Positions 16,561-25,576 are shown, numbered from the stretch's first letter. The stretch: DNA of 64,000 nt from Enterobacter asburiae (GCF_024599655.1 NZ_CP102247.1:2480001-2544000), one strand, 5' to 3'. The notes: a model not told the origin generated them from the sequence alone. Numbers and translations are program-made.

Positions 16561-18216
16561 TTAACGCATTACCCTGTCGTCAACGTAATGACGTTTATCC
16601 GGCGCCGGTGGGAAATACTGATACAGCCAGGTTTCGCTGATGGCATCGCCCTGGCAGCGCAGGAAAAGGCGCATATCCACCGGCTCCGTCGAATCCGAGG
16701 TTGGATACCAGTCAAACAAAATGCGATAGCCGTCAAACGGCTCTACGTAGAGGATCTCAACCTGCTTCGCTTCACCGCTGGAGAGCGTGATCACCGGCTC
16801 AATGCCTTTTGGCGCAGCGGCCTTCAGGTCGCCGCCGACGAAGTCGATGGCAAAGCGACGGGCCCACACTTTCGGATAATTTTCGCCCGGAGCCCAGCCT
16901 TCCGGGAACCCGCCCATACCGGTACGGGTAGCGAAGACGTTGGCCAGCGGAGAACGCACCGGCGGCATTGCGCTCCAGTACAGACGATATTTAAAGTCCA
17001 GCTCGTCGCCCGCTTTCACCGCTTTTTCCGGCTGCCAGAAGCAGACCACGTTATCCAGCGTTTCACCCGTGGTCGGGATCTCCATCAGGCCAACCGCGCC
17101 TTTACCCCAGTCGTTACGCGGTTCAACCCACAGGCTTGGGCGTTTGTTATACCAGCCCATCACGTCCTGATAGTGCGAGAAATCGCGATCGAGCTGCAGC
17201 AGGCCGAACCCTTTCGGGTTTTTGTCCATGTAGGCGTTGAACTGCAGCTTCTGCGGGTTGTTCAGCGGACGACAGATCCACTCCCCGTTGCCGCGCCACA
17301 TTGCCAGGCGATCGGAGTCATGAATTTGCGGGTGAATGGTGTCACACATGCGGCGTTCGTTATTGCCGCAGCTGAACATGCTGGTCATCGGCGCGATGCC
17401 GAGCTGCTTGATGTCCTTACGCGCATAGAGATGGTTTTCCACCTCCATGATCACCTGGCTCTTCTCGCAGTGGATCACGAATTTATAGGCACCGGTAACG
17501 CTCGGGCTGTCCAGCAGCGTATAGACGGTAAAGGTCGTGTCGCCGGGTTTGACGGTTTCAAACCAGAAGGAGGTAAAGTCCGGGAACTCTTCCGGCGTGT
17601 CGGTAAAGGTATCTACCGCCAGACCGCGGGCAGACAGGCCGTACTGGTAGGTGTCATCCACTGCGCGGAAGTAGCTCGCGCCCAGGAAAGAGACGATATC
17701 GCGACGCGCCAGTTCAGGAGCCTTAAAGGCGCGGAAGCCCGCAAAGCCGAGATCGCTTTGCCCTTCCAACTGCCTGGTATCCACACCCGTTTCGCCGTAG
17801 CTGAACAGCTCCGGACGGAAGTGGATCTCGCGCGCCATAGAGGTAGACTGGTCCAGCGAGAACATCCGCACGCGGCGGCGGAACCCCATCCCCATGTGGA
17901 AGAACTGCACGTCCAGCTGACGCCCTTCAATGTTGTTCCACAGTGACTGTTTTTCATCGTAGCGGATGGCGTTGTACGCCTGCGGCGTCATGGTTGCCAG
18001 CGTGTCCGGTAGCGGACGCGGCGCGCCACCCCACGGGGTTTTCGCCAGGTCATGCGCCATGGATTGCAGTACGGAGAAGTCAAAACGACGGCTCTGGCCG
18101 TCAGCAATGTCAGAGTCGGCAGCGTACGCCGCTTTGGAAAACAGGGAAGCAAGGCCAGATGTGCCGCTCAGGGCTGCCACTGCCAGCGAGCCTTTTAGAA
18201 AACGTCTGCGATTCAT
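16561..18216 (-). CDS. opgD: OpgD (MdoD), osmoregulated periplasmic glucan synthesis protein
   Basis: 551 residues, exactly the E. coli OpgD length. It has a twin-arginine signal (NRRRFLKGSLAVAALSG), as expected for a Tat-exported periplasmic protein that shapes the osmoregulated glucan backbone. Highly conserved blocks include RFDFSVLQSMAHDLA, FFHMGMGFRRRVRMF, GASYFRAVDDTYQYGLSARG and CHPQIHDS-like surroundings around the ICRPLNNPQ motif. The start at 18216 puts the RR motif at residues 3-5; a frame continuing to 18300 lacks a signal. It is followed by a REP pair rather than a clear terminator. Confidence 0.95.
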   Translation of the reverse strand: MNRRRFLKGSLAVAALSGTSGLASLFSKAAYAADSDIADGQSRRFDFSVLQSMAHDLAKTPWGGAPRPLPDTLATMTPQAYNAIRYDEKQSLWNNIEGRQLDVQFFHMGMGFRRRVRMFSLDQSTSMAREIHFRPELFSYGETGVDTRQLEGQSDLGFAGFRAFKAPELARRDIVSFLGASYFRAVDDTYQYGLSARGLAVDTFTDTPEEFPDFTSFWFETVKPGDTTFTVYTLLDSPSVTGAYKFVIHCEKSQVIMEVENHLYARKDIKQLGIAPMTSMFSCGNNERRMCDTIHPQIHDSDRLAMWRGNGEWICRPLNNPQKLQFNAYMDKNPKGFGLLQLDRDFSHYQDVMGWYNKRPSLWVEPRNDWGKGAVGLMEIPTTGETLDNVVCFWQPEKAVKAGDELDFKYRLYWSAMPPVRSPLANVFATRTGMGGFPEGWAPGENYPKVWARRFAIDFVGGDLKAAAPKGIEPVITLSSGEAKQVEILYVEPFDGYRILFDWYPTSDSTEPVDMRLFLRCQGDAISETWLYQYFPPAPDKRHYVDDRVMR

Positions 18217-18413
18217 GCCTGGAAAAACGTCCTTATGGTCGTGTGAATGTGTTTCGCGCTCGGCGAAATGACGGCAAGAAAGAACGCACAGCCTAAACAA
18301 AAATGGTTAAGAATCCAATTGTTGGCCGGTGATTATCTGAACAAAGTGAGAAATATTTTCTGTCGACCAGAACGGCCCGAAAGTGGTGTAAAGAAAGCCT
18401 GGAAAATGTGTAG

Positions 18414-18447
18414 AAAAATGCCCCGTCAGGACATCAGCTGACGGGGC
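18414..18447 (-). terminator. Rho-independent terminator (minus strand)
   Basis: 10-bp stem GCCCCGTCAG 18420-18429 / CTGACGGGGC 18438-18447, followed on the minus strand by a five-T run. It ends the amino-acid-binding-protein transcript. Confidence 0.8.
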
Positions 18448-18458
18448 TAATGAGGCGG

Positions 18459-19232
18459 TTATTTTACGCTGACATCGATACCTGGGAAGTACTTATCAGC
18501 GAGTTTAGCGATCGTGCCGTCGGCACGTACTTTATCAATCGCGGCATCAAGCTGCTTTTTGGTAGCCTCGTCACCTTTACGCAACCCAAAACCGATCCCA
18601 CTGCCGAGGATAGTGTCGTCAGACACCGGTTTGCCGATGAAGCCAAATCCTTTCCCCTGCGGCTTGCTGAGGAAACCTGCCTGCCCGGCCGCGGACATGA
18701 CCAGCGAGGCGTCGATACGGCCATTCAGCAGATCGCCCCAGGCCATATTCTGATCTTTATAAGATACCACGGTGACACCCTGCTTTTCCCAGTGCTCTTT
18801 CGCATAGGTTTCCTGAATGGATCCCTGCAGCACGCCGATGGTTTTACCCTTCAGCCCTTCTGGGGTTGCCTCAACCGCCGTACCGGCCTTGCCGACCAGC
18901 TGCGACGGAATACGGTAGATCGGCTGGGTAAAATCAATGCTCTTGCGGCGCTGCTCGGTAATGTTCATCGCCGAGTTGATGGCGTCAAATTTCTTCGCCA
19001 CCAGGCCCGGGATAAGCGCATCAAACGAGGTTTCAACCCAGCTGCACTTCAGCGCAGCCGCTTTGCAGATGGCATTCCCCAGCTCAACGTCAAACCCTTC
19101 CAGTTCTCCCGCCGCATTGCGGCTCTCAAACGGCGGGTATTCCGCTTCCAGACCGTAACGCAGCTCGGTAGCCGCGAAGGAAGAAAAAGTACACAGCAAT
19201 CCCATGCCGACAACTAACGCGCGTAATTTCAT
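18459..19232 (-). CDS. Periplasmic amino-acid-binding protein (SBP family 3, ArgT/HisJ type)
   Basis: 257 residues with a signal peptide ending SSFAA. The mature part opens ELRYGLEAEYPPFESRNAAG and continues GFDVELGNAICKAA, the standard family 3 opening that binds cationic or polar amino acids. No permease or ATPase genes are adjacent, so it would have to share a transporter. The start lies 10 bp after the stop of the aminotransferase gene, so the two are co-transcribed. The ligand is probably the amino acid the aminotransferase works on (inference). Confidence 0.88.
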   Translation of the reverse strand: MKLRALVVGMGLLCTFSSFAATELRYGLEAEYPPFESRNAAGELEGFDVELGNAICKAAALKCSWVETSFDALIPGLVAKKFDAINSAMNITEQRRKSIDFTQPIYRIPSQLVGKAGTAVEATPEGLKGKTIGVLQGSIQETYAKEHWEKQGVTVVSYKDQNMAWGDLLNGRIDASLVMSAAGQAGFLSKPQGKGFGFIGKPVSDDTILGSGIGFGLRKGDEATKKQLDAAIDKVRADGTIAKLADKYFPGIDVSVK

Positions 19233-19242
19233 CTAATACTCC

Positions 19243-20412
19243 TCAGCGTGGTTTAACCCGACACAGGGCCTGGGCACCTGCCCGTAACGTCGCCTCATCT
19301 TTGGCAAAAGAAAGACGAATCAATTTATTATCCGTACCGTCCGCATAAAACGCCGACAGCGGAATGGTGGCAACGCCGTACTCAACGATCAGCCTCTTCA
19401 CCAGCTCGCTGTCGCGCTCGTCGCTGAACTGGCTGTAGTCGGCCAGCATGAAGAACGATCCGGCGCTCGGCAGCAGCGTAAACGGCGAATCGGCCAGCAG
19501 GCTGTGCAGCAAATCGCGCTTGCGCTGATAAAACGCCGACAGCGACAGCCAGGTTTGCGGATCGACCATATGTTCAGCAAACGCGTGCTGCATTGGCGTA
19601 TCGGCAGAAAACATTAAAAATTGATGGACTTTACAAATCTCGTCCATCAGTACCGCCGGTGCAACACAGTAACCCACGCGCCACCCGGTGACGTGATAGG
19701 TTTTTCCGAAAGAGGAAATTATCACGCTGCGCTCCGCCAGCTGCGGGTGCGTGGCCATTCCGTGGTGCGGCTCACCGTCAAAAACGACGTGTTCGTACAC
19801 TTCGTCAGACAAAATAATGATGTCGGTATTGCGCGTCAGCGCCGCCAGCTGTTCCAGGTCATTGGCGGAGAAGACCTGGCCGCTCGGGTTATGCGGCGTA
19901 TTGATGATGATCATGCGCGTGCGCGGGGTGATCGCGGCGCGAACCTCATCCCAGTTGACGGTAAAATCCGGCACGGTGAGCTTGATGGCTATCGGGGTTG
20001 CCCCCTGCAGACGGACAATCGGCGCGTAGCTGTCAAAGGACGGTTCAAAGTAGATCACCTCATCCCCCGGATGCACCAGCCCGCTTATTGCCGAATAGAG
20101 CCCTTCGCTGGCGCTGGCGGTCACCAGCACCTCGCTGGCAGGGTCATACTGCGTGCCGTAGAGCGTGGCAATTTTATCGGCAATACGTTCCTTAAGCGGC
20201 TGCAGGCCGGTCATTGACGCATACTGGTTATGCCCCGCCTCCATTGCGCGCGTGACGCCCGCAATCAGCTTCGGGTCGCAGGAAAAATTCGGTGCGCCCT
20301 GAGAAAGGTTAATCGCGTTATGCTGCGCCGAGAGCTGGCCGATAACGGTAAAAATGGTGGTTCCCACATCCGGCAGTTTGGAGCGCGTTTGCACAGGCGT
20401 TCGTAAAGTCAT
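19243..20412 (-). CDS. PLP-dependent aminotransferase, YbdL/methionine aminotransferase-like
   Basis: 389 residues, fold-type I aminotransferase. The Schiff-base lysine is in SSFGKTYHVTGWRVGYC; NTPHNPSG and SDEVYEHVVF hold the PLP-ring contacts; the C-terminal LIRLSFAKDEATL has the substrate-carboxylate Arg. The overall sequence tracks E. coli YbdL, which prefers methionine, histidine and phenylalanine with oxo-acid acceptors. It is first in a two-gene operon with a periplasmic amino-acid-binding protein and is divergent from a LysR regulator that probably controls it. Specificity is inferred only. Confidence 0.88.
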   Translation of the reverse strand: MTLRTPVQTRSKLPDVGTTIFTVIGQLSAQHNAINLSQGAPNFSCDPKLIAGVTRAMEAGHNQYASMTGLQPLKERIADKIATLYGTQYDPASEVLVTASASEGLYSAISGLVHPGDEVIYFEPSFDSYAPIVRLQGATPIAIKLTVPDFTVNWDEVRAAITPRTRMIIINTPHNPSGQVFSANDLEQLAALTRNTDIIILSDEVYEHVVFDGEPHHGMATHPQLAERSVIISSFGKTYHVTGWRVGYCVAPAVLMDEICKVHQFLMFSADTPMQHAFAEHMVDPQTWLSLSAFYQRKRDLLHSLLADSPFTLLPSAGSFFMLADYSQFSDERDSELVKRLIVEYGVATIPLSAFYADGTDNKLIRLSFAKDEATLRAGAQALCRVKPR

Positions 20413-20470
20413 CCTCTTTCCCTTCTCATGGACATTGCATAACTATTCAAACAACATCTGTACTGTCGGG

Positions 20471-20483
20471 ACAATCGAATTGT
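20471..20483. promoter_or_regulatory. Palindrome ACAAT-CGA-ATTGT, candidate LysR operator
   Basis: A perfect inverted repeat in the 115-bp spacer between the divergent aminotransferase and LysR genes, close to the T-N11-A form expected of LysR sites. Confidence 0.45.
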
Positions 20484-20527
20484 TGTCATAATAGCCATGA
20501 TAAAAATGCATAGCTGAGGTGTTTTCT

Positions 20528-21370
20528 ATGTCACGCCGTTCGCTCCCCCTTAATGCCATCGACGCATTTTTAGTCACCGCGCGTCACCTCAATCTGACCC
20601 ATGCCGCCGCGGAACTGTGTCTGACGCAGGGGGCCGTGAGCCGTAAGATTGCCTCCCTTGAGGCGTGGTTTGGCTTTCCGCTTTTTGAACGCCACGCGCG
20701 CGGGCTACGCCTCTCGCCGCAGGGCAGCGCCCTGCTTCCGGAGCTGCAGTCCGCTTTCGAGCAGCTGCTGTCCGTGGCCGACCAGGCCCGCAGCCAGCAC
20801 ACGGTGATCCGGCTGAAGGCTCCCACCTGCGCCATGCGCTGGCTAGTGCCGCGCCTGCTGGAGGTGGAGCGCGAGCATCCGGATCTGCAAATTGCGCTGA
20901 CCACCACCACCGATCACAACGTCAATTTCAAAACCGAATCTTACGACGCGGCCATTGTGTTCGGCACGCACATGAGCGCTGGCGATCTACTGTTCGAAGA
21001 GGCGCTCACCCCGGTGATAAGCCCGGTGCGGGCAGGCGCAGCGCTGGGCTCGTTAACGTTCCTTCACCCCACAAGGGATAAGACAGACTGGTCGCTGTGG
21101 CTGACGAAACAGGAAGGCCCTGGCTTTGTCATGCACAAAAATCAACACTTCGATACGATGGATCTCGCCATTACGGCCGCCATTCAGGGGCTGGGCGTCG
21201 CCATCGCCGACGAAACGCTGGTGGCAGAAGATGTTCACGCGGGCAGGCTGATGCGGCCCTATCAGACAAGCATAAAAACCGGCGCAAGCTACCGGCTGGT
21301 GCTGCGCGAAACGCCTGGCGAGGAAAATGGTCTCGCGGCGTTTCGCGCCTGTTTGCTTAATCGAGGCTGA
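20528..21370 (+). CDS. LysR family transcriptional regulator
   Basis: 280 residues with the N-terminal winged HTH (LNAIDAFLVTARHLNLTHAAAELCLTQGAVSRKIASLE) and a GcvA-like effector half. The start is ATG 20528 with GAGGTG 7 bases upstream; a GTG at 20519 is in frame but overlaps that ribosome site. It is divergent from the aminotransferase and binding-protein operon, which it likely regulates in response to an amino acid or its oxo-acid. The last 14 bp overlap the 3' end of the convergent carboxylesterase gene. Confidence 0.87.
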   Translation: MSRRSLPLNAIDAFLVTARHLNLTHAAAELCLTQGAVSRKIASLEAWFGFPLFERHARGLRLSPQGSALLPELQSAFEQLLSVADQARSQHTVIRLKAPTCAMRWLVPRLLEVEREHPDLQIALTTTTDHNVNFKTESYDAAIVFGTHMSAGDLLFEEALTPVISPVRAGAALGSLTFLHPTRDKTDWSLWLTKQEGPGFVMHKNQHFDTMDLAITAAIQGLGVAIADETLVAEDVHAGRLMRPYQTSIKTGASYRLVLRETPGEENGLAAFRACLLNRG

Positions 21371-22862
21371 CGTGGTGCTTCATCACCCGTTTGAAGAGGC
21401 TCATGCGGGCACGCATAAAGCGGTTTTCAAGCCTGAAAGCTGCATGTTTATTCACACCAATGCGTAACAGAACGTCCCGCCCTTTACGACACGCGGGCCA
21501 GTGCGTCGGACCGGGCAGGCTGTCGCGACGACCCGCGTCACGCGCAAAGCTCACCCAGTAATCCGCCACCTGAGCAGCAAACTGCAGGTCCCGCTCATTG
21601 ACGTACTGACGCGAAGGCTCTACCTGACCGAGCGTATCAAAGACGTAGGGAACTTCGTTGCCGTGCCAGGCGCCGTTGATATACGTGCCATGTTCCGCTT
21701 CGGCGACATAGTCAAACCAGTAACGCCAGCACAATCCACCGACGCGCTGCTGGGCCTGCATCACCACGTAGCCCATGGTGGTAAAGGCCATGTCGCGGCA
21801 CACCTGCCTGCCCAGCTCTTCATCGCCCTTCACGCCCGGATAGAGCAGCTTAATCAGCCCCAGTCCGAAGCGACGCTCCCGACGAAGCTTCTGAATTTGT
21901 CCTGCGAGATCGATGCCAAACACCGCCATCACGCTGGCTTCATCGCTGTTGGAACCAATCATCACCGGCACCGGATGCTGACGGGCGGCAAAAAAGACGT
22001 CCAGCATGGCTTCCGGTAGAACACAGTCTCCAGCGATGGGCGCCGGGGCGACGTTCAGCGGCGCGGTGAGCGGCCAGAACGCGTCTGGCGGAATGGCGCG
22101 TAGCTGCCCGGCGGTCGCATTTTCCAGACCGAAATGGGCGGCCAGCGCTTCTCCTTTTTGCAGCGCCTGCTCGCGCGGCGTGTCCGGCAGGGTGTATCCG
22201 CTTTGTACTATCGCCTTATGAAACAATCCTGCCGCCAGCGGCGAGGCCAGCAGAGAGAGCACGCTGCGCGCACCGGCGGATTCGCCAAACAGGGTGATAT
22301 TGGCAGGATCGCCACCAAACCCGGCGATATTATCCCGCACCCATTCGAGGGCGGCTATCTGATCCAGCAGGGCAAAATTATGCACTACGCGCCCTTCCTC
22401 GCCTTCCAGCGCGGGATGGGCGAAAAAGCCGAGATGACCGAGACGGTAGTTGATCGTCACGACAACCACGCCGCGCGTGGCCAGCGCTTTGCCGTTATAC
22501 GGCGGTAAGCCACCAGCACCAATCGTAAACCCGCCCCCGTGCAGCCAGACCATAACAGGAAGCGGCCCGGCGCGCTCTGTGGGGGACCAGACGTTAAGGT
22601 AGAGACAATCTTCGGAAAACTGGCCCGGATCGCCGCCACCTAGCTCCTGACAATACTCGCTGCTTTGCCAGCTTGAGGGCGAGAAAGCCGTGGCCTCGCG
22701 CAGGCCATCCCAGCGTTCAGGGGGCCGGGGCGAGCGCCAGCGCCACTCCCCCACGGGCGGTGCGGCGTACGGAATACCGCACCAGAGGTGAACGTTTTCA
22801 TCGGTTAAACCAGTCAGTGCGCCCTGGCGCGTTTCAACCACAGGGGCGGAAGGATTTTGCAT
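21357..22862 (-). CDS. Type-B carboxylesterase
   Basis: 501 residues of the carboxylesterase/lipase alpha-beta hydrolase family (PnbA-like). The nucleophile elbow is GESAG; the oxyanion hole is LHGGGFTIGAGG; acid and base are expected at NSDEAS and WHGNEVPY. The GQFSEDCLYLNVW block is a family signature. No signal peptide, so it is probably cytoplasmic, hydrolysing small esters. The start at 22862 (MQNPSAP) is right for the family; the frame upstream is shadow of ydcJ. It follows ydcJ by 43 bp on the same strand and may share its transcript. Confidence 0.88.
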   Translation of the reverse strand: MQNPSAPVVETRQGALTGLTDENVHLWCGIPYAAPPVGEWRWRSPRPPERWDGLREATAFSPSSWQSSEYCQELGGGDPGQFSEDCLYLNVWSPTERAGPLPVMVWLHGGGFTIGAGGLPPYNGKALATRGVVVVTINYRLGHLGFFAHPALEGEEGRVVHNFALLDQIAALEWVRDNIAGFGGDPANITLFGESAGARSVLSLLASPLAAGLFHKAIVQSGYTLPDTPREQALQKGEALAAHFGLENATAGQLRAIPPDAFWPLTAPLNVAPAPIAGDCVLPEAMLDVFFAARQHPVPVMIGSNSDEASVMAVFGIDLAGQIQKLRRERRFGLGLIKLLYPGVKGDEELGRQVCRDMAFTTMGYVVMQAQQRVGGLCWRYWFDYVAEAEHGTYINGAWHGNEVPYVFDTLGQVEPSRQYVNERDLQFAAQVADYWVSFARDAGRRDSLPGPTHWPACRKGRDVLLRIGVNKHAAFRLENRFMRARMSLFKRVMKHHVSLD

Positions 22863-22905
22863 AACAACCTTATTTTTTCCATCACACCCCAGCAGAGTAA
22901 CGATT

Positions 22906-24249
22906 TCAGAGCAAACCGCAACGCTGTTTGCTGCGCGTTTCAGCCTCCTGGTAGAGCGTAAACTCGTCATACACCTGGCAGCCCAGCGCGTCTTCAAACG
23001 CATCGCGGCTCGCGTTACCGTGGCTGCGGGCCTGGGTTTCGTTCCCGAGATTGGACTGGAAAATCCCCGCGGCGCTGACCGGGAGGAAATCTTCGTAGGT
23101 GATCGGCTGGGCAACCACCCATCCGCGCTCAATCAGCGGCTGCGGATCGTCACCCGGACGGAACGCATGACGATGGGCTTCCCCGGCTGGCGTCAGGCGG
23201 TAGCGGAAATAGGCCAGCTCCTGACGGCGCATGAGCATTTCGCTGTCAGGGAAGGCGCTAAAAATCTCCCGCAGATGCAGCTGGTGTGTGAGGTTATCTT
23301 TACCGGTTCCTGCCTGAGCGAGGAGGCTGTCGTACAGTTCCCGGCCTTTCGGGGTCAGCGCCACGCCGCGCTGTTCAATCTCACCGAAGCGCGCGGTGTG
23401 GGTGCCTTTATGTTCACCGGCAAACAGCACCGGCTCTTCCAGCGCCTTGAAGCTGGTTTGACGCAATAAGACGGGCACGTCGCGACGTGGCGGTCCTTCG
23501 ATCAGAATTTTTGGCTCGATACCGTACTTCGGCATCAGTTCCTGCACCCGGTCAATATCCAGCGTGCGCGGCGTGAGGTGGTTAATATGGCAGCCCGGGA
23601 AGCAGACCACGTCGGCAATCAGGCGATGTTCGTTGCTCAGTGCCAGATAGGTTTCCTGATCAACCGTCGCATGGCGGTGCCAGCGGAAGGTTTCTAACGC
23701 TTCGTGCACAAACTCGTGAGCCTGTGCGTCAGTAAAGTGCCCTTCCGACTCATGGAGGTCGATCAGTTCCAGACAGCGGGGGGTAAAGATGTTCCGGTGA
23801 GACAGGATCTCTGCGGCACGCTCGCGCAGCGCGACGTTTTCAATCAGCTCAAGACGCAGCAGCGAGGTAAAGATACGAAACGGATTTCGACACAGGGCCG
23901 CATCATCAACCGGGCGAAACGCCGTTGAGTGGACCGGCACCCCCGCCTGCGAGAGATCGTAATAGCTGACCGGGTACATGCCCATAATCGCAAACATACG
24001 GCGCAGGGTTGAAAGTTCCTGTGACGTGCCGACGCGGATCGCCCCGTGACGCTCAACGTTCAGGCGCGCAAGCTCATCGGCGTTCGCCAGTTGTTCATGT
24101 AGTAGTGGATTATTTTCCAGAACCGCCAGGTTTACGTCCGCAACCAGTTCAAGCAAGGTGCCGTACTGCGGAACTTCCTGCTGGTACATCGCCGACATAG
24201 CCTGCGAAAAGTGTTCCCGAATGTCATCAGCCGTGATGGTGTTCGCCAT
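22906..24249 (-). CDS. ydcJ: YdcJ, DUF1338 / 2-oxoadipate dioxygenase-decarboxylase family
   Basis: 447 residues, identical in length to E. coli YdcJ. The family includes HglS, an iron enzyme of lysine breakdown that turns 2-oxoadipate into 2-hydroxyglutarate. Likely metal His is in VERHGAIRVG (residue 68), with CFPGCHINHLTPRTLDID carrying further conserved His and the FGEIEQRGVALTPKG block the conserved Glu. Whether YdcJ has the same substrate is not known. The leader contains CTCCAG 24260-24265 and CTGGAG 24276-24281, an inverted repeat that includes the ribosome site. In E. coli it directly precedes opgD; here two modules intervene. Confidence 0.9.
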   Translation of the reverse strand: MANTITADDIREHFSQAMSAMYQQEVPQYGTLLELVADVNLAVLENNPLLHEQLANADELARLNVERHGAIRVGTSQELSTLRRMFAIMGMYPVSYYDLSQAGVPVHSTAFRPVDDAALCRNPFRIFTSLLRLELIENVALRERAAEILSHRNIFTPRCLELIDLHESEGHFTDAQAHEFVHEALETFRWHRHATVDQETYLALSNEHRLIADVVCFPGCHINHLTPRTLDIDRVQELMPKYGIEPKILIEGPPRRDVPVLLRQTSFKALEEPVLFAGEHKGTHTARFGEIEQRGVALTPKGRELYDSLLAQAGTGKDNLTHQLHLREIFSAFPDSEMLMRRQELAYFRYRLTPAGEAHRHAFRPGDDPQPLIERGWVVAQPITYEDFLPVSAAGIFQSNLGNETQARSHGNASRDAFEDALGCQVYDEFTLYQEAETRSKQRCGLL

Positions 24250-24778
24250 GATGTCATGCCTCCAGTGAATATTACCTGGAGTGTAGAGAAACCCGTTCCT
24301 TCCGGGGGGAAGAATTTCTGAATTGTGATCTTAAGACGACAGTGGTCAAACCGTGTGCTATCAGGCCCCTGAACAGCGCCGAACGGAACCGCCCTTACAA
24401 CCTGAACGCTTTTATCCAGGATTTTCCTTATAATTATTTAGGGTTCCGCTTTCTATCTATAAAGGAGTATTTTTTGGCTCTCTCCTGAATGCAAATCAAC
24501 CAATTCGAGTACGCCATTATTTTTATCCTCTCCTTTCAAATTTTTAGCTCGAAGTTAGGATTAATCTGAATGGTTGTTTACAAGTCCTTCCTGTCTATCC
24601 ATATTTCCTTTTTAAGCGAAGCGCAAATTTACAAATATTTAAAAATAACGCAACCGCAAATAGCAAAACGCATTTGACGGATGACGCACAGCGACTAGAG
24701 TTATTACTCGAACGACGAGTGATACGGAATATTTTCGTATCGTACTGACATAACCAATATATGACTATGAGGTTTAAT
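24250..24778. other. 529-bp spacer between ydcJ and yciG
   Basis: No gene long enough to call with confidence. Starting near ydcJ it holds the CTCCAG/CTGGAG repeat; a good -10 hexamer TATAAT (24429-24434); AAGGAG (24462-24467) set 6 bases before a TTG-initiated four-codon frame; and, directly after that frame's TGA, an ATG opening a 26-codon hydrophobic frame (24489-24569). Nearer yciG come a promoter candidate (24674-24701) and two small hairpins (24706-24720 and 24721-24741) in the presumed yciG leader. Confidence 0.5.
24674..24701 (+). promoter_or_regulatory. Candidate stress (sigma-S type) promoter of yciG
   Basis: TTGACG 24674-24679, 16-bp spacer, TAGAGT 24696-24701 preceded by C at the -13 position, a sigma-S preference. 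About 75 bp of leader follow before yciG, containing two hairpins. The Salmonella yciGFE-katN operon is known to be RpoS dependent; the site itself is inference. Confidence 0.4.
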
Positions 24779-24964
24779 ATGGCAGAGCATCGTGGTGGTT
24801 CCGGTAATTTCGCTGAAGATCGTGAAAAAGCATCAGAAGCTGGACGTAAAGGTGGCCAGCATAGCGGTGGGAACTTTAAAAACGATCCGCAACGCGCTTC
24901 TGAAGCGGGTAAGAAAGGAGGACAGAACAGTCACGGCGGAGGCCGTAAATCTGACAACTCCTGA
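24779..24964 (+). CDS. yciG: YciG, KGG-repeat stress protein
   Basis: 61 residues, very hydrophilic, with two copies of the KGG stress motif: EKASEAGRKGGQHSGG and QRASEAGKKGGQNSHGG. These small proteins are general stress and stationary-phase proteins, possibly protecting other proteins or DNA; the mechanism is unknown. The start at 24779 follows GAGG by 6 bases and gives MAEHRGGSGNFAED, the E. coli YciG N-terminus. An ATG 18 bases upstream is in frame but overlaps the ribosome site. First gene of the yciGFE-katN run. Confidence 0.93.
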   Translation: MAEHRGGSGNFAEDREKASEAGRKGGQHSGGNFKNDPQRASEAGKKGGQNSHGGGRKSDNS

Positions 24965-25002
24965 TCTTATTTAAAACTTTTTTAATAATACCAGAGAGCA
25001 TG

Positions 25003-25024
25003 CTGCGGGCTGAAAAGCTCGCAG
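25003..25024 (+). terminator. Hairpin with T-rich tail between yciG and yciF (attenuator or partial terminator)
   Basis: Stem CTGCGGGCT 25003-25011 / AGCTCGCAG 25016-25024 (one G-U pair), loop GAAA, followed by a T-rich stretch to about 25042. It could lower transcription past yciG or protect the short yciG mRNA, making YciG the most abundant product. Confidence 0.5.
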
Positions 25025-25058
25025 TACCCTTTCTTTATTTTACCGGAGCGTAATTATT

Positions 25059-25553
25059 ATGAATATGAAAAGCGTCGAGGATGTCTTTATTCATCTTCTG
25101 TCGGATACCTACAGCGCAGAAAAGCAGCTTACCCGAGCGTTAAGCAAACTTGCCCGCGCCGCCTCCAGCGAGAAGCTGAGCGCCGCTTTTACCGCACACC
25201 TGGAAGAGACGCAGGGTCAGATCGAACGTATCGACCAGATCGTCGAGCAGGAAGACGGCATTAAGCTTAAGCGCATGAAGTGCGTGGCGATGGAAGGCTT
25301 AATTGAAGAAGCCAACGAAGTCATCGAAAGCACGGAAAAAAACGAAGTACGTGATGCCGCACTTATTGCCGCCGCGCAAAAAGTCGAACATTACGAAATT
25401 GCCAGCTACGGTACCCTTGCAACACTAGCTGAACAACTGGGCTATAAAAAAGCCGTTAAGCTTCTTGCCGAAACGCTGGAAGAAGAAAAAGAAACCGATC
25501 TTAAACTCACCGACCTGGCCGTTGGAAATATTAACCAAAAAGCGCAGAAATGA
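25059..25553 (+). CDS. yciF: YciF, ferritin-like DUF892 stress protein
   Basis: 164 residues, all-helical, DUF892/YciF family. The four-helix bundle carries a ferritin-like set of Glu and His: TYSAEKQL, HLEETQGQIERI, and VEHYEIASYGTL followed by ETLEEEKETD, consistent with a dinuclear metal site. The E. coli protein is a small homodimer of unknown enzymatic role induced by stress and salt. A CCGGAGCG ribosome site lies about 10 bases before the ATG. It lies 95 bp after yciG, behind the hairpin. Confidence 0.93.
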   Translation: MNMKSVEDVFIHLLSDTYSAEKQLTRALSKLARAASSEKLSAAFTAHLEETQGQIERIDQIVEQEDGIKLKRMKCVAMEGLIEEANEVIESTEKNEVRDAALIAAAQKVEHYEIASYGTLATLAEQLGYKKAVKLLAETLEEEKETDLKLTDLAVGNINQKAQK

Positions 25554-25576
25554 CGCAATAACACAGGTTAAATAAA

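Noticed and set aside
16588..17946. 452-codon plus-strand open frame inside opgD
   Set aside because: Long only because of opgD codon composition; the product is low-complexity His/Arg-rich and opgD is unambiguous.
22863..23132. Upstream extension of the carboxylesterase frame
   Set aside because: It runs into ydcJ coding sequence and adds no family residues; ATG 22862 fits the family start.
24706..24741. Two short hairpins before yciG as a riboswitch
   Set aside because: Only 5-6 bp stems; no conserved core of a known riboswitch is visible. Recorded in the spacer entry only.
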